DNA from: Campylobacterales bacterium
GTDB taxonomy: Bacteria > Campylobacterota > Campylobacteria > Campylobacterales > Nitratiruptoraceae
Length of the DNA: 8,088 nt
Direction of reading: 5' to 3'
Assembly: GCA_027068245.1 (NCBI GenBank)
Contig: JAMOUF010000185.1
Span: forward strand, 1-8,088
Shown here: piece by piece, positions 1 through 7,390 of the stretch
Layout of the letters: each line of letters begins with the position of its first letter
Numbering within the stretch: position 1 is the first letter of the stretch
Program-made: the position numbers and the translations under genes
The notes under the pieces: model-generated
Seen by the model: the letters and a program-made list of their open reading frames with translations, nothing else
Told to the model about the DNA's origin: nothing
Databases searched by the model: none

Positions 1-1903
1 TATAGACTATAATTGTATATGGGTCTTTTCTGTATCTTAAATATCCGGCAATCTTTTTACCATCATGAAAAATCACCGTGCCAAACACATCTTTTTTGCC
101 GTTTGAGGCAAGAACGCCCCTTTTTAAGTCCAGATATACCCCGCTACCTACGACTTTGCCCTTTTTCGTATCTATTATCCTAACCAAATCCACCCAGACA
201 AAACCCTTTTTCCCCTCCCCTTTTAAATAGGCGAAATTTTCTATAACCGGCAGTTTGGTTAAAATCCTGTCGTCGAAATAGTAGTAGATGGAGTTTTTAG
301 GCTCAACCTTCAACTCTCCACTTTTTACTTTCTTCAACACTTCATTCAAAGGCATCTTCTTTATCACATACGGCAGCACGGCCCAGGGATATATCCTGTC
401 ATACTGCTCTATAAAATACCTGTCAAAATTTGCCACGAATCTTAAATCATTTGAAAAAAGTGTCTTTGCCACTATATAGTTGTCGGCGTGATGTTTACCG
501 TTGTCGATAATGGTCTTTTTGTTGGTATAGTACCAAAGGGGCCAGCCGTAATCCCACCATGTAAGCACATATCCCCTGTCCGGACCGTTTAGCGTGCTCT
601 TTATCGCTTTTAGCTCCCCTTTTTTGAAAAAGGGTGAGAGCATCAGGTTGTATCCGTGCATATAGTATAGATAGTAGCCGAGCATTACCAAAGAGAGGCC
701 AAAAAAGAGAGCCCGTGATAGTATCCGGTTTTTGATATATGAGGTCAAAAGATATAACAGATATACATTTCCCATCACCAGAACCGGTGATAAAAATGTG
801 GTGAACCTGACTCCGGTTTTCAGTGAACTAAGACCCAAAAGATATGGCAGCAGCAAAAAGATGAACTTTCTATCTCTTAGTATCAGCCCTGTCAGCCCAA
901 TGGTACCCAGGATAAAGAGTATGATATTTCCACTGCTGTATCTTACCATCTTCATAAAGTCTATAGAGCCAGATTCCGCTATGGTTTTTAGCGTAGCCTC
1001 GAACTCCAGCTTTTTGGCGGATTTGTCTATCAACACATACTCCTGCTTTTTTTGCAGATAGTCTACCGCCCGGTTCAGATACCCCTTTTGAACTCCAAAA
1101 AAGGCCGCCGTAACCAAAACCAGAGCAAAGGCTGCCAAAAAGTATCTGTAATTTATATCTATTTTTTGTCTGGTTACAGCCACTGCCACTCCATAAAGTG
1201 GCACCATAACCAAAATCTTGTAAAGCACTCCAACGGGCGAGGCGGCCGCCAAAAAAATAAGAGCGTAGATATAGAGCTCCACCCTTTTTCTCTCAAAAAG
1301 CAATACATAGATGGCAAAAAATGTAACCAGGGCGTAGACAAGCGGCTTTGCGGAGTGGTATACCTGCAAAAAAAGCAGTATGAAAAGAGCCGCAAAAACC
1401 GAGGGTATAAAGCCTTTTTTGATTGTAGCCATAAAAAGATAGATAATGGTGAAAAATATTGGATAGACCAGCATATCGGTATCGCAATACCCAAGGTGGG
1501 TCCTGAAGTAGTAGTTCATAGCAATGGCCGAGATTAGGGCTGCGAAAAAGCCCACCGTCTCAAGCCCTACCAGGGCGAACATCAGCATGATTGGCACCAC
1601 TATCAAAGATGCGAAAACAGCCGGGATAAAAAATATAACGGTATCTAGATTTAGATGAAGGTATTTGGATATCCAGTAAAGCAGATACCCCAGGAATGTA
1701 TCGCTGTTAAGAGCCAGATGGTGGCCGCTTAGCAGCTTTTTCGCGTACGAGCCGTAAAGCCCCGCATCGGCGGTCCATATGGAGATAACCCTGCCTTCAA
1801 AGATGAAATCCGGATTTTGCAGTGCCAGATAGTATAGCTCCAATCTGAAAAAGAGCGCCAGTATATATGCAGCCAGAATGTAGAAAATGACTCTTTTATT
1901 CAT
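1..1903 (-). CDS. pglB: PglB/STT3-family oligosaccharyltransferase (3' end cut by window edge)
   Basis: Integral inner-membrane enzyme that moves a lipid-linked oligosaccharide onto asparagine in periplasmic protein sequons. The frame is open from ATG at 1903 to the left edge (634 residues visible; Campylobacter PglB has about 713). An in-frame TAA lies 6 bases upstream of the ATG, and a hydrophobic helix begins at about residue 5, which together fix the start. About a dozen hydrophobic segments fill residues 5-415, followed by a soluble periplasmic domain. STT3 motifs seen: Asp46 in the first external loop (metal/catalytic Asp), the second acidic motif CDTDM (Asp141, Asp143), TIAE at 307-310 (the TIxE motif of external loop 5), and WWDYG at 449-453, followed by a D-N-G-K stretch resembling the DGGK of PglB. 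Arg321 lies where bacterial enzymes carry the Arg that reads an acidic residue at sequon position -2. The MI motif is not obvious. No other pgl gene is visible. Family assignment is very secure; the bacterial PglB subtype is likely. Confidence 0.93.
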   Translation of the reverse strand, partial: MNKRVIFYILAAYILALFFRLELYYLALQNPDFIFEGRVISIWTADAGLYGSYAKKLLSGHHLALNSDTFLGYLLYWISKYLHLNLDTVIFFIPAVFASLIVVPIMLMFALVGLETVGFFAALISAIAMNYYFRTHLGYCDTDMLVYPIFFTIIYLFMATIKKGFIPSVFAALFILLFLQVYHSAKPLVYALVTFFAIYVLLFERKRVELYIYALIFLAAASPVGVLYKILVMVPLYGVAVAVTRQKIDINYRYFLAAFALVLVTAAFFGVQKGYLNRAVDYLQKKQEYVLIDKSAKKLEFEATLKTIAESGSIDFMKMVRYSSGNIILFILGTIGLTGLILRDRKFIFLLLPYLLGLSSLKTGVRFTTFLSPVLVMGNVYLLYLLTSYIKNRILSRALFFGLSLVMLGYYLYYMHGYNLMLSPFFKKGELKAIKSTLNGPDRGYVLTWWDYGWPLWYYTNKKTIIDNGKHHADNYIVAKTLFSNDLRFVANFDRYFIEQYDRIYPWAVLPYVIKKMPLNEVLKKVKSGELKVEPKNSIYYYFDDRILTKLPVIENFAYLKGEGKKGFVWVDLVRIIDTKKGKVVGSGVYLDLKRGVLASNGKKDVFGTVIFHDGKKIAGYLRYRKDPYTIIVY

Positions 1904-1946
1904 CTCTTAACCTACTTTATAATATAATTTTTTTAAGGAGCCCGTT
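1904..1946. promoter_or_regulatory. Divergent promoter region between pglB and nrdJ
   Basis: This 43-base AT-rich gap separates two divergently read genes and must carry, or adjoin, both promoters. On the plus strand two overlapping perfect TATAAT boxes lie at 1918-1923 and 1923-1928. The first would start transcription near 1930, just ahead of the nrdJ ribosome site. On the minus strand TATAAA (1921-1916) could serve pglB and would give an almost leaderless message. The -35 regions would lie inside the neighbouring coding sequence. There is no room for a cobalamin riboswitch in the gap. Exact boxes are inference from consensus match. Confidence 0.55.
1934..1940 (+). promoter_or_regulatory. 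Ribosome binding site of nrdJ
   Basis: TAAGGAG lies 6 bases upstream of the ATG at 1947. This is a strong Shine-Dalgarno match at good spacing, and it supports this start over any downstream Met. Confidence 0.8.
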
Positions 1947-3890
1947 ATGTATGTTACTTCAAGGTTTATTTTAGCAAAGGAAACTAAAAATAGATTAAAA
2001 TCCAGGCCCCACCGTTTCGGCTTTGGCCTCTTTGGAGAGACCACCTTCTACAGAAGCTACAGCCGGATAAAGGAAAATGGTGAGAACGAGAACTGGGCCG
2101 ACGTGGTTATCCGGGTAACCGAGGGGATATTTTCCATAAAAAAAGATTATATGACAAAACATAATCTTCCCTGGGATGAGAATCTGGCCCAACGGTATGC
2201 GAAAGATTTCGCCACATCCTTTTTCGATATGAAGTGGATGCCGCCTGGACGGGGACTTTGGATGATGGGGACGGAGTATGTCTACAAAAGGGGAAGCGCG
2301 GCTTTATACAACTGCGCCGCGGTAGATACATCGGATTTGGCAAACTCCGCCAACTGGGCTATGGATATGCTGATGCTGGGTGCTGGCGTGGGATTTAACA
2401 CCGCCTGGGACGGCAAAGCCTCCTATCCGGATAAATCCCACCCAAAAACCTATGTGATAGAAGATTCCAAAGAGGGGTGGATAACCTCCGTAAAGCTGCT
2501 TATCGAAAGCTATACGAAAGGTGGCCCATACTACCGTTTCGACTACTCCAAAATCAGACCTGCCGGAACGCCTCTTAAAACCTTCGGCGGCGTCGCAGCG
2601 GGGCCCAAGCCTTTGAAAAAGCTTCACAAGGCGATAGAGAAGACATTCGAGAGATATTTGAAAAAAGAGATTGACAAAACCCGCGCGGTGGTGGATATAT
2701 TCAACTACATTGGTGTATGCGTTGTAAGCGGCAACATAAGGCGCTCGGCCGAAATAGCCATTGGCGAGCCCACTGACAAAACCTTTTTAAATCTGAAAAA
2801 CTACAAGCTCTATCCGGATAGAGCAAAAATTGGATGGATTTCCAACAACTCGGTAATGCTTAAGAGTCTGGATGATTTCAAATATATAGACAGCCTTGTG
2901 GATAACATCTACAAAAACGGGGAACCGGGGATTTTGTATCTGAAAAACATCCAACGATACGGCAGGTTTTGCGAGGAGATAGAGGATGGGGCCTGGCTTA
3001 GCAACCCATGCGGTGAAATTGCCCTTGAGAGCTATGAGCTTTGCAATCTATCGGAGATTTTCATTTCAAAATGCCAAAGCCTTGAGGAGTTTTTGAAGAT
3101 GTGCGACTTCGCCACATTTTACGCCTCCACGGTAAACCTGCTCCCAACCCACAGGCCTGAGACGAACCGGGTTATAGCAAGAAACAGAAGAGTGGGGGTG
3201 AGTATATCGGGCATAGCGGACTTCATAGAGAAAAACTCCATAGACACGCTTATAAACTGGATGCGTCAGGGATATAACAAGGTAAGGGAGAAAAACCGGG
3301 AGTTGGCAAAAGAGTGCGGCATACCAGAATCTATAAAAGTCACCGCCGTAAAGCCATCTGGAACCATCAGCATACTTGCCGGAACCAGCCCCGGAATGCA
3401 CTACCCCATCTACCGCTACGCAGTCAGAAGAATCCGCATCTCCAAAAAGAGCCCTCTGGCACAAAGACTAAAAAGCCTGCCGCACCAGGAGGATATCTTC
3501 GATAAAGAGACGCTGGTTTTCGAGTTTCCCATAAAATACGACAACCCAAAATCGATAGAGGATATATCTATTTTCGAGCAGATGACGCTGCTGCTGACAC
3601 TTCAAAGAGAGTGGTCGGACAATATGGTATCCAACACCATCGAGTTTGATAAAAAAAAGATAACGCCCAAAGATTTGGCGAAAATCATCAAATATTTTCT
3701 GCCTCAGCTAAAATCCACGACGCTTCTGCCTAAAAACGAGCAGATTTTTCCACAGATGCCATTTGAAAAGATTGATAAAGACGAGTATGAAAGCAGAGTG
3801 AAAGAGACGGAAAAAATTTCACTCGAAAAAATTTTCGGCCATCACGGCCAAAACGAGATATTTTGCGGCAGCCGCAGCTGCCAGCTCTAA
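1947..3890 (+). CDS. nrdJ: Adenosylcobalamin-dependent ribonucleoside-triphosphate reductase (class II)
   Basis: Reduces ribonucleotides to deoxyribonucleotides in the cytoplasm, using a thiyl radical made with coenzyme B12. The 647 residues match the monomeric RTPR type (Lactobacillus leichmannii enzyme, 739 residues) along the whole chain. Cysteine layout: Cys123 (in YNC) is the first member of the redox pair. The NPCGE motif holds the radical Cys355 and catalytic Glu357. Cys366, 11 residues later, is the second redox Cys. The C-terminal CGSRSC (Cys640, Cys645) is the shuttle pair, spaced as in the Lactobacillus enzyme. KPSGTIS at 469-475 with SPGMH at 481-485 forms the phosphate-binding part. 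No ATP-cone domain precedes the catalytic core. The start is set by the ribosome site at 1934-1940. It is divergent from pglB, and its TAA touches the stop of the convergent 98-residue gene. All key residues are present, so it should be active. No nrd activator or cobalamin gene is in view. Confidence 0.95.
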   Translation: MYVTSRFILAKETKNRLKSRPHRFGFGLFGETTFYRSYSRIKENGENENWADVVIRVTEGIFSIKKDYMTKHNLPWDENLAQRYAKDFATSFFDMKWMPPGRGLWMMGTEYVYKRGSAALYNCAAVDTSDLANSANWAMDMLMLGAGVGFNTAWDGKASYPDKSHPKTYVIEDSKEGWITSVKLLIESYTKGGPYYRFDYSKIRPAGTPLKTFGGVAAGPKPLKKLHKAIEKTFERYLKKEIDKTRAVVDIFNYIGVCVVSGNIRRSAEIAIGEPTDKTFLNLKNYKLYPDRAKIGWISNNSVMLKSLDDFKYIDSLVDNIYKNGEPGILYLKNIQRYGRFCEEIEDGAWLSNPCGEIALESYELCNLSEIFISKCQSLEEFLKMCDFATFYASTVNLLPTHRPETNRVIARNRRVGVSISGIADFIEKNSIDTLINWMRQGYNKVREKNRELAKECGIPESIKVTAVKPSGTISILAGTSPGMHYPIYRYAVRRIRISKKSPLAQRLKSLPHQEDIFDKETLVFEFPIKYDNPKSIEDISIFEQMTLLLTLQREWSDNMVSNTIEFDKKKITPKDLAKIIKYFLPQLKSTTLLPKNEQIFPQMPFEKIDKDEYESRVKETEKISLEKIFGHHGQNEIFCGSRSCQL

Positions 3891-4187
3891 TCAGTCGCCG
3901 CCTATGCTCTCGTCATAATCGAGCGGGGTTGCGGTCTCATCCGGAACATAGTCCTTGCCAAACTCTTTTTTAGCCAATTCCAAAGCCTCTATAAGATCGT
4001 CGATGTTCTCATAAGGTATATGGACTTTCCACTCCGGCTTCAAAGGATTTCCGCTTAATGATACGCCTATGCTTACCACAGGTTCGCTTCCTGGGCCATA
4101 AGGCTCCGTGATGTGGGCTACGCTGACTACGCCGTCTTTCGTTCCGTAAAGATGAAAAAGTTTTATCTCACTGTGGGTTTTTGCCAT
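3891..4187 (-). CDS. Unrecognised small protein, 98 residues
   Basis: I do not recognise this family. The protein is soluble, with no signal peptide, membrane helix, cysteine or metal motif. Residues 7-60 look like alternating short strands separated by turns rich in Gly and Pro, including an EPYGPGSEP turn at about 28-36. Residues 61-77 form a likely amphipathic helix. The last 20 residues are an acidic, probably disordered tail (DYVPDE onward). The strand-strand-strand-helix pattern could suit a small nucleic-acid- or protein-binding fold, but that is a guess. It is likely real: a good Shine-Dalgarno site precedes the ATG, the codon use resembles the neighbours, and it lies 51 bases downstream of lpxD on the same strand. 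It may be co-transcribed with lpxD or have its own promoter in the gap. Its TGA (3893-3891) abuts the nrdJ stop with no spacer. Confidence 0.8.
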   Translation of the reverse strand: MAKTHSEIKLFHLYGTKDGVVSVAHITEPYGPGSEPVVSIGVSLSGNPLKPEWKVHIPYENIDDLIEALELAKKEFGKDYVPDETATPLDYDESIGGD

Positions 4188-4238
4188 GGTTCTCTCCTTG
4201 CTTTTTTATAAGTATATCAAAGCGGGTAAAATTTTTTG
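4188..4238 (-). promoter_or_regulatory. lpxD to 98-residue-gene spacer: ribosome site and possible promoter
   Basis: This is the longest gap within the minus-strand gene run. AGGAG (4198-4194) is placed 6 bases before the ATG at 4187 and is a strong ribosome site. Upstream, TATAAA (4210-4205) and TTTACC (4230-4225) resemble -10 and -35 boxes, but the 14-base spacing is short. A separate promoter for the small gene is therefore only possible, not shown. No hairpin terminator for lpxD is visible. Confidence 0.35.
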
Positions 4239-5198
4239 CTACTTTTGTTGCTTTTTCAAAAGCCTCATCAGCATGGCGTTAAGTTTCAACCACATTTTAT
4301 GCTCCAACAGCGGAAATCCGGCATATGTTTTGCCACCCTCCACCGATTTCGTCACGCCTCCTCTTGCGGCTATCACGGCGAAATCTCCGATACTTAGATG
4401 TCCCGCCGTAGCGCTTTGGCCGCCCATTACAACGTTTCGTCCCATTTTGGTGGAGCCCGATATTCCCACCTGGGCCGCCATCAAAACGTTCTCCCCTATC
4501 TCGCAGTTGTGGCCTATTTGAATCAGGTTATCCAGTTTTGTCCCTCTCTTTATCACGGTAGAGCCAAAAACCGCTCTGTCTATGGTGCAATTGGCCCCAA
4601 TCTCCACATCATCTTCCACTATGACGTTGCCGTTTTGATATATCTTGATATGTCTGCCCTCTTTCGTATGCGCAAAACCGTAACCGTCACTTCCAATCAC
4701 CGTTCCGGCGTGTATGATGCATCCGGAACCTATGCGACAATCTCTGTAAATCACCACATTTGGGTATATCAGCGTATCACTGCCGATAACCACGTTTTCT
4801 CCCACGACCACACCTGGCATCAAAACGCAGTTTTTGCCAATTACGCTCCCTTTTCCTATACTCACCCCCTGCGCTATCACACTGCCTTCGCCAATTTTTG
4901 GCTCTGCGCCCTCGCCGGTAATGGGAGGTTTGGAAAAGAGTTTGGATATATTAGCCAGGCTCAAATAGGGCTCCTCGCTTAAAAGGGCGCTTGACTCTTT
5001 TGGAAGGTGTGGTAAAAACTCCTCTTTGAGTATCACGGCACCAGCCTGGGTATTTTTCAAAAGGTTAAGATACTTTCTGTTTTCCAAAAAGCTGAGCTGG
5101 TTTTTCTTCGCATGGCCCAAGGCCTCGAGGGAGTCAATCTCCCTGTCCGGCCCTATGAGTTTGAGCCCCTCTTTTTGGGCTATTTCGCTAAGCCTCAT
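4239..5198 (-). CDS. lpxD: UDP-3-O-(3-hydroxyacyl)glucosamine N-acyltransferase LpxD
   Basis: Third step of lipid A synthesis: moves a 3-hydroxyacyl chain from acyl carrier protein to the amino group of UDP-3-O-acyl-glucosamine, in the cytoplasm. The protein has 319 residues, somewhat short of the roughly 340 of E. coli. The N-terminal uridine-binding domain covers residues 1-95. A left-handed beta helix of hexapeptide repeats (I/V-G-x-x-x-x) runs from about 100 to 285. A short helical C terminus (298-319) ends in Lys/Gln. The GSDGYGFA signature is at 169-176. The probable catalytic His230 sits in QIGHN, matching His239 of E. coli. The ATG overlaps the ilvH stop in an ATGA (5198-5195), implying coupled translation, since only a weak GAGAG precedes it. 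The family call is firm; acyl length cannot be read from the sequence. Confidence 0.96.
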   Translation of the reverse strand: MRLSEIAQKEGLKLIGPDREIDSLEALGHAKKNQLSFLENRKYLNLLKNTQAGAVILKEEFLPHLPKESSALLSEEPYLSLANISKLFSKPPITGEGAEPKIGEGSVIAQGVSIGKGSVIGKNCVLMPGVVVGENVVIGSDTLIYPNVVIYRDCRIGSGCIIHAGTVIGSDGYGFAHTKEGRHIKIYQNGNVIVEDDVEIGANCTIDRAVFGSTVIKRGTKLDNLIQIGHNCEIGENVLMAAQVGISGSTKMGRNVVMGGQSATAGHLSIGDFAVIAARGGVTKSVEGGKTYAGFPLLEHKMWLKLNAMLMRLLKKQQK

Positions 5199-5662
5199 CT
5201 CTCTATCGCCACAACGCCGCTTCTGACTATCTCTTTTGGATTGAACCTCTTCAACGCCTCGACGAAATTTCTTATCCGGCTTGGCTCGTCCGCAGCCATG
5301 ATAATAGCCGTATCTTTACCGATATTTACGATATTTCCGTTGTAGGCTCTGCATAGAGCCTCCACGTCGGCCAGCCGCTCCTCCAAAGGAATCTTTGCCA
5401 TAACCATCTCTTTTTCCACCAGTTCGCTGTGCTCTATAACCTTGTAGACGGGTATGAGTTTATGCAGCTGCTTGATAATCTGCTCTATAACCCTGGGGCT
5501 CCCTTTGGTAACGATAGTCAGCCTGGAGTAACGGCTCCCAGGAATCGGTGCTACGGTCAGGGTCTCTATATTGTATCCCCTGGCGGCAAAAAGACCCGTA
5601 ATCCTCGTCAGCACCCCGTGTTCGTTCAATACTATAACCGATATAACTCTTCTTTCATTCAT
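5195..5662 (-). CDS. ilvH: Acetolactate synthase small (regulatory) subunit
   Basis: Regulatory partner of IlvB: it stimulates the large subunit and normally carries valine feedback inhibition. At 155 residues it has the length of the E. coli IlvH type, not the short IlvN (about 96). An N-terminal ACT domain spans about 4-75, with the family core NEHGVLTRITGLFAARGYNI at 13-32. A second conserved half covers about 84-155. The ATG at 5662 lies 2 bases after the ilvB stop. Its ribosome site AAGGA (5673-5669) is formed by the last sense codons of ilvB, so the two subunits are probably made together. It overlaps lpxD by 4 bases. The name ilvN is also used for this family. Whether valine actually inhibits this enzyme cannot be told here. 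Confidence 0.95.
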   Translation of the reverse strand: MNERRVISVIVLNEHGVLTRITGLFAARGYNIETLTVAPIPGSRYSRLTIVTKGSPRVIEQIIKQLHKLIPVYKVIEHSELVEKEMVMAKIPLEERLADVEALCRAYNGNIVNIGKDTAIIMAADEPSRIRNFVEALKRFNPKEIVRSGVVAIER

Positions 5663-5664
5663 AA

Positions 5665-7359
5665 TCAGTCCTTATACTCTAAAAGCATATTATACAAAGA
5701 GCCGCCAGCAGGAACCATAGGCAAAACGTTTTCATATCTGTCGACTATAACGTCGATTAGGGCCACAACCCCTTTACTGATGGCGTCATCAAGGGCCTTG
5801 TCGAACTCCTCCTTCGTCTTTACCCTGTATCCTACGCCGCCAAAGGCCTCGGCTACTTTTACGAAATCGGGCTGCATTGAAAGGTCGGTCTCCGCGTAAC
5901 GCTTGTCATAAAAAAATGTCTGCCACTGCCTTACCATACCCAGATAGTGGTTGTTCAAAATTATGTTTATTACGGGCAGCCTGTATTCGACGGCGGTGAT
6001 AAGCTCCTGGATATTCATCAAAATGGAGCCGTCACCACTTATATTTACGGCGACCTCATCCCTTACGCCCCGTTTGGCACCCATCGCAGCCGGAAAGCCA
6101 AACCCCATGGTTCCAAGTCCTCCGCTGGTTATCAGCTCCCTTGGTCTGGTAAAAGGGTAGAACTGGGCCGTCCACATCTGATGCTGTCCCACGTCCGTAG
6201 CGATTCTGGCCTTTCCCTTCAGCTTCTCGCCAACCCTTTGTATGACCCACTGGGGTTTTAGCACCTCGTCGCTGTCCTCGAATGTCAGAGGATGAAGCTC
6301 CCTGTATCGCTGGAGTATCTCCCTCCAGGCCTCATACCTTTGCGGCTCCACGCTCTTTTTGGCAAGCGGGACCATCTCTTTTAACACCTCTTTCAAATCA
6401 CCGACTATCGGATAGTCCACGTTAACAAGCTTTCCTATACTGCTTGGGTCGATATCAACATGTATGATTTTCGCGTATTTGGCGAACTCGCTAAGTTTCC
6501 CCGTCACCCTGTCATCGAACCTGGGCCCGAGGGCTATTAGCAAATCGGCCTCGCTCATCGCCATATTGGCCGCATAGCTTCCGTGCATCCCAACCATTCC
6601 CAAAAGCATGGGGTCGTCATATCTCAACACCCCTCTTGCCATCAACGTCTCTACGGCCGGGATTTGCGTATGGGCCACAAGTTCTCTTACCATATCGGCG
6701 CTGTTGGAGCTGATAATCCCGCCGCCAAGGTAAAATACCGGTTTTTTTGCCTCTTTTATAGCCTCCACCGCCTTTTTTATCTGCCTCATATTGCCTTTGA
6801 CGGTGGGTTTGTAGGTATCTAGCTTCACGCTTTTTGGATAGTTAAACTCACCCATCTGGGCCGTTACATCCTTTGGTATATCCACATGAACGGGCCCCGG
6901 TCTGCCGGTTTTGGCTATATAGAAAGCCTCCGCCAAAATCTTTGGCAGCTCATCGGCGCTTTGGACCAAAAAGTTGTGCTTGGTGCAGGGACGGCTTATC
7001 CCAACCGCGTCAATCTCCTGGAAAGCGTCGGTTCCAATCATGCTTATGGGAACCTGCCCGCTTACAACCACCATCGGCACAGAATCCATATAAGCCGTGG
7101 CAAGGCCCGTTACGGCGTTGGTAAAACCGGGGCCGCTTGTGACAAAGGCCACACCCACGTTTCCCGTCGCTCTGGCATATCCATCGGCCGCATGGACCGC
7201 CGCTTGCTCATGTCTTGTTAAAATATGCTCAAAATATCTGTGTTTATATATCTCGTCATAAACATTCATTATGGCTCCGCCGGGGTATCCGAAAACTACC
7301 TCAACCCCCTCTTCTCTCATCGCCTCAACGACCATCTGAGCACCACTCATCTGTGCCAT
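5665..7359 (-). CDS. ilvB: Acetolactate synthase large (catalytic) subunit
   Basis: Thiamine-diphosphate enzyme that condenses two pyruvates to acetolactate, or pyruvate with 2-oxobutyrate, to start valine, leucine and isoleucine synthesis. The 564 residues show three domains in order. The N-terminal pyrimidine-binding domain (4-170) has catalytic Glu51 in RHEQAA. The central FAD-binding domain (about 190-330) includes GPRFDDRVTG at 278-287. The C-terminal pyrophosphate domain (about 370-545) has the metal motif GDGS at 442-445 ending with the Asn pair at 469-470, then RQWQ at 477-480. Length and motifs are normal for biosynthetic, FAD-containing AHAS, as opposed to catabolic AlsS, and the adjoining regulatory subunit supports this. 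AGGAG (7369-7365) lies 5 bases before the ATG. Only 31 bases separate it from the upstream phosphatase gene, so no leader-peptide attenuator can lie between them. Confidence 0.97.
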   Translation of the reverse strand: MAQMSGAQMVVEAMREEGVEVVFGYPGGAIMNVYDEIYKHRYFEHILTRHEQAAVHAADGYARATGNVGVAFVTSGPGFTNAVTGLATAYMDSVPMVVVSGQVPISMIGTDAFQEIDAVGISRPCTKHNFLVQSADELPKILAEAFYIAKTGRPGPVHVDIPKDVTAQMGEFNYPKSVKLDTYKPTVKGNMRQIKKAVEAIKEAKKPVFYLGGGIISSNSADMVRELVAHTQIPAVETLMARGVLRYDDPMLLGMVGMHGSYAANMAMSEADLLIALGPRFDDRVTGKLSEFAKYAKIIHVDIDPSSIGKLVNVDYPIVGDLKEVLKEMVPLAKKSVEPQRYEAWREILQRYRELHPLTFEDSDEVLKPQWVIQRVGEKLKGKARIATDVGQHQMWTAQFYPFTRPRELITSGGLGTMGFGFPAAMGAKRGVRDEVAVNISGDGSILMNIQELITAVEYRLPVINIILNNHYLGMVRQWQTFFYDKRYAETDLSMQPDFVKVAEAFGGVGYRVKTKEEFDKALDDAISKGVVALIDVIVDRYENVLPMVPAGGSLYNMLLEYKD

Positions 7360-7362
7360 ACT

Positions 7363-7370
7363 CTCTCCTA
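7363..7370 (-). promoter_or_regulatory. Ribosome binding site of ilvB
   Basis: TAGGAGAG on the minus strand precedes the ilvB ATG (7359) by 3 bases, or by 5 measured from AGGAG. It fixes the start at MAQMSG and argues against the second in-frame Met, three codons later. Confidence 0.75.
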
Positions 7371-7390
7371 CTGGTTAAATTAAGCTTATT

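Noticed and set aside
1052..1537. 161-codon plus-strand open frame
   Set aside because: It lies opposite the pglB membrane domain, has a composition unlike a natural protein and has no convincing ribosome site. It is an antisense shadow.
1904..1946. Possible cobalamin riboswitch upstream of the B12-dependent reductase
   Set aside because: The 43-base gap is far shorter than a cobalamin riboswitch (about 200 bases), and the upstream sequence is the coding start of pglB on the other strand.
3867..3882. Perfect 6-bp hairpin, GGCAGC / GCTGCC with a 4-base CGCA loop, just before the nrdJ stop
   Set aside because: It follows from the codons of the conserved CGSRSC shuttle-cysteine tail. Neither strand has a following U-run, so it is not supported as an intrinsic terminator.
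4398..4982. 194-codon plus-strand open frame
   Set aside because: Exactly antisense to the hexapeptide repeats of lpxD; the periodic repeats keep the opposite frame open. No motif or ribosome site was seen.
5429..5899. 156-codon plus-strand open frame spanning ilvH and the end of ilvB
   Set aside because: It is antisense to two secure genes and crosses their junction, with no recognisable protein features.
7381..7388. TAAGCTTA palindrome downstream of the phosphatase stop
   Set aside because: Eight bases of AT-rich palindrome with no GC stem or U-run; too weak for a terminator or operator call.
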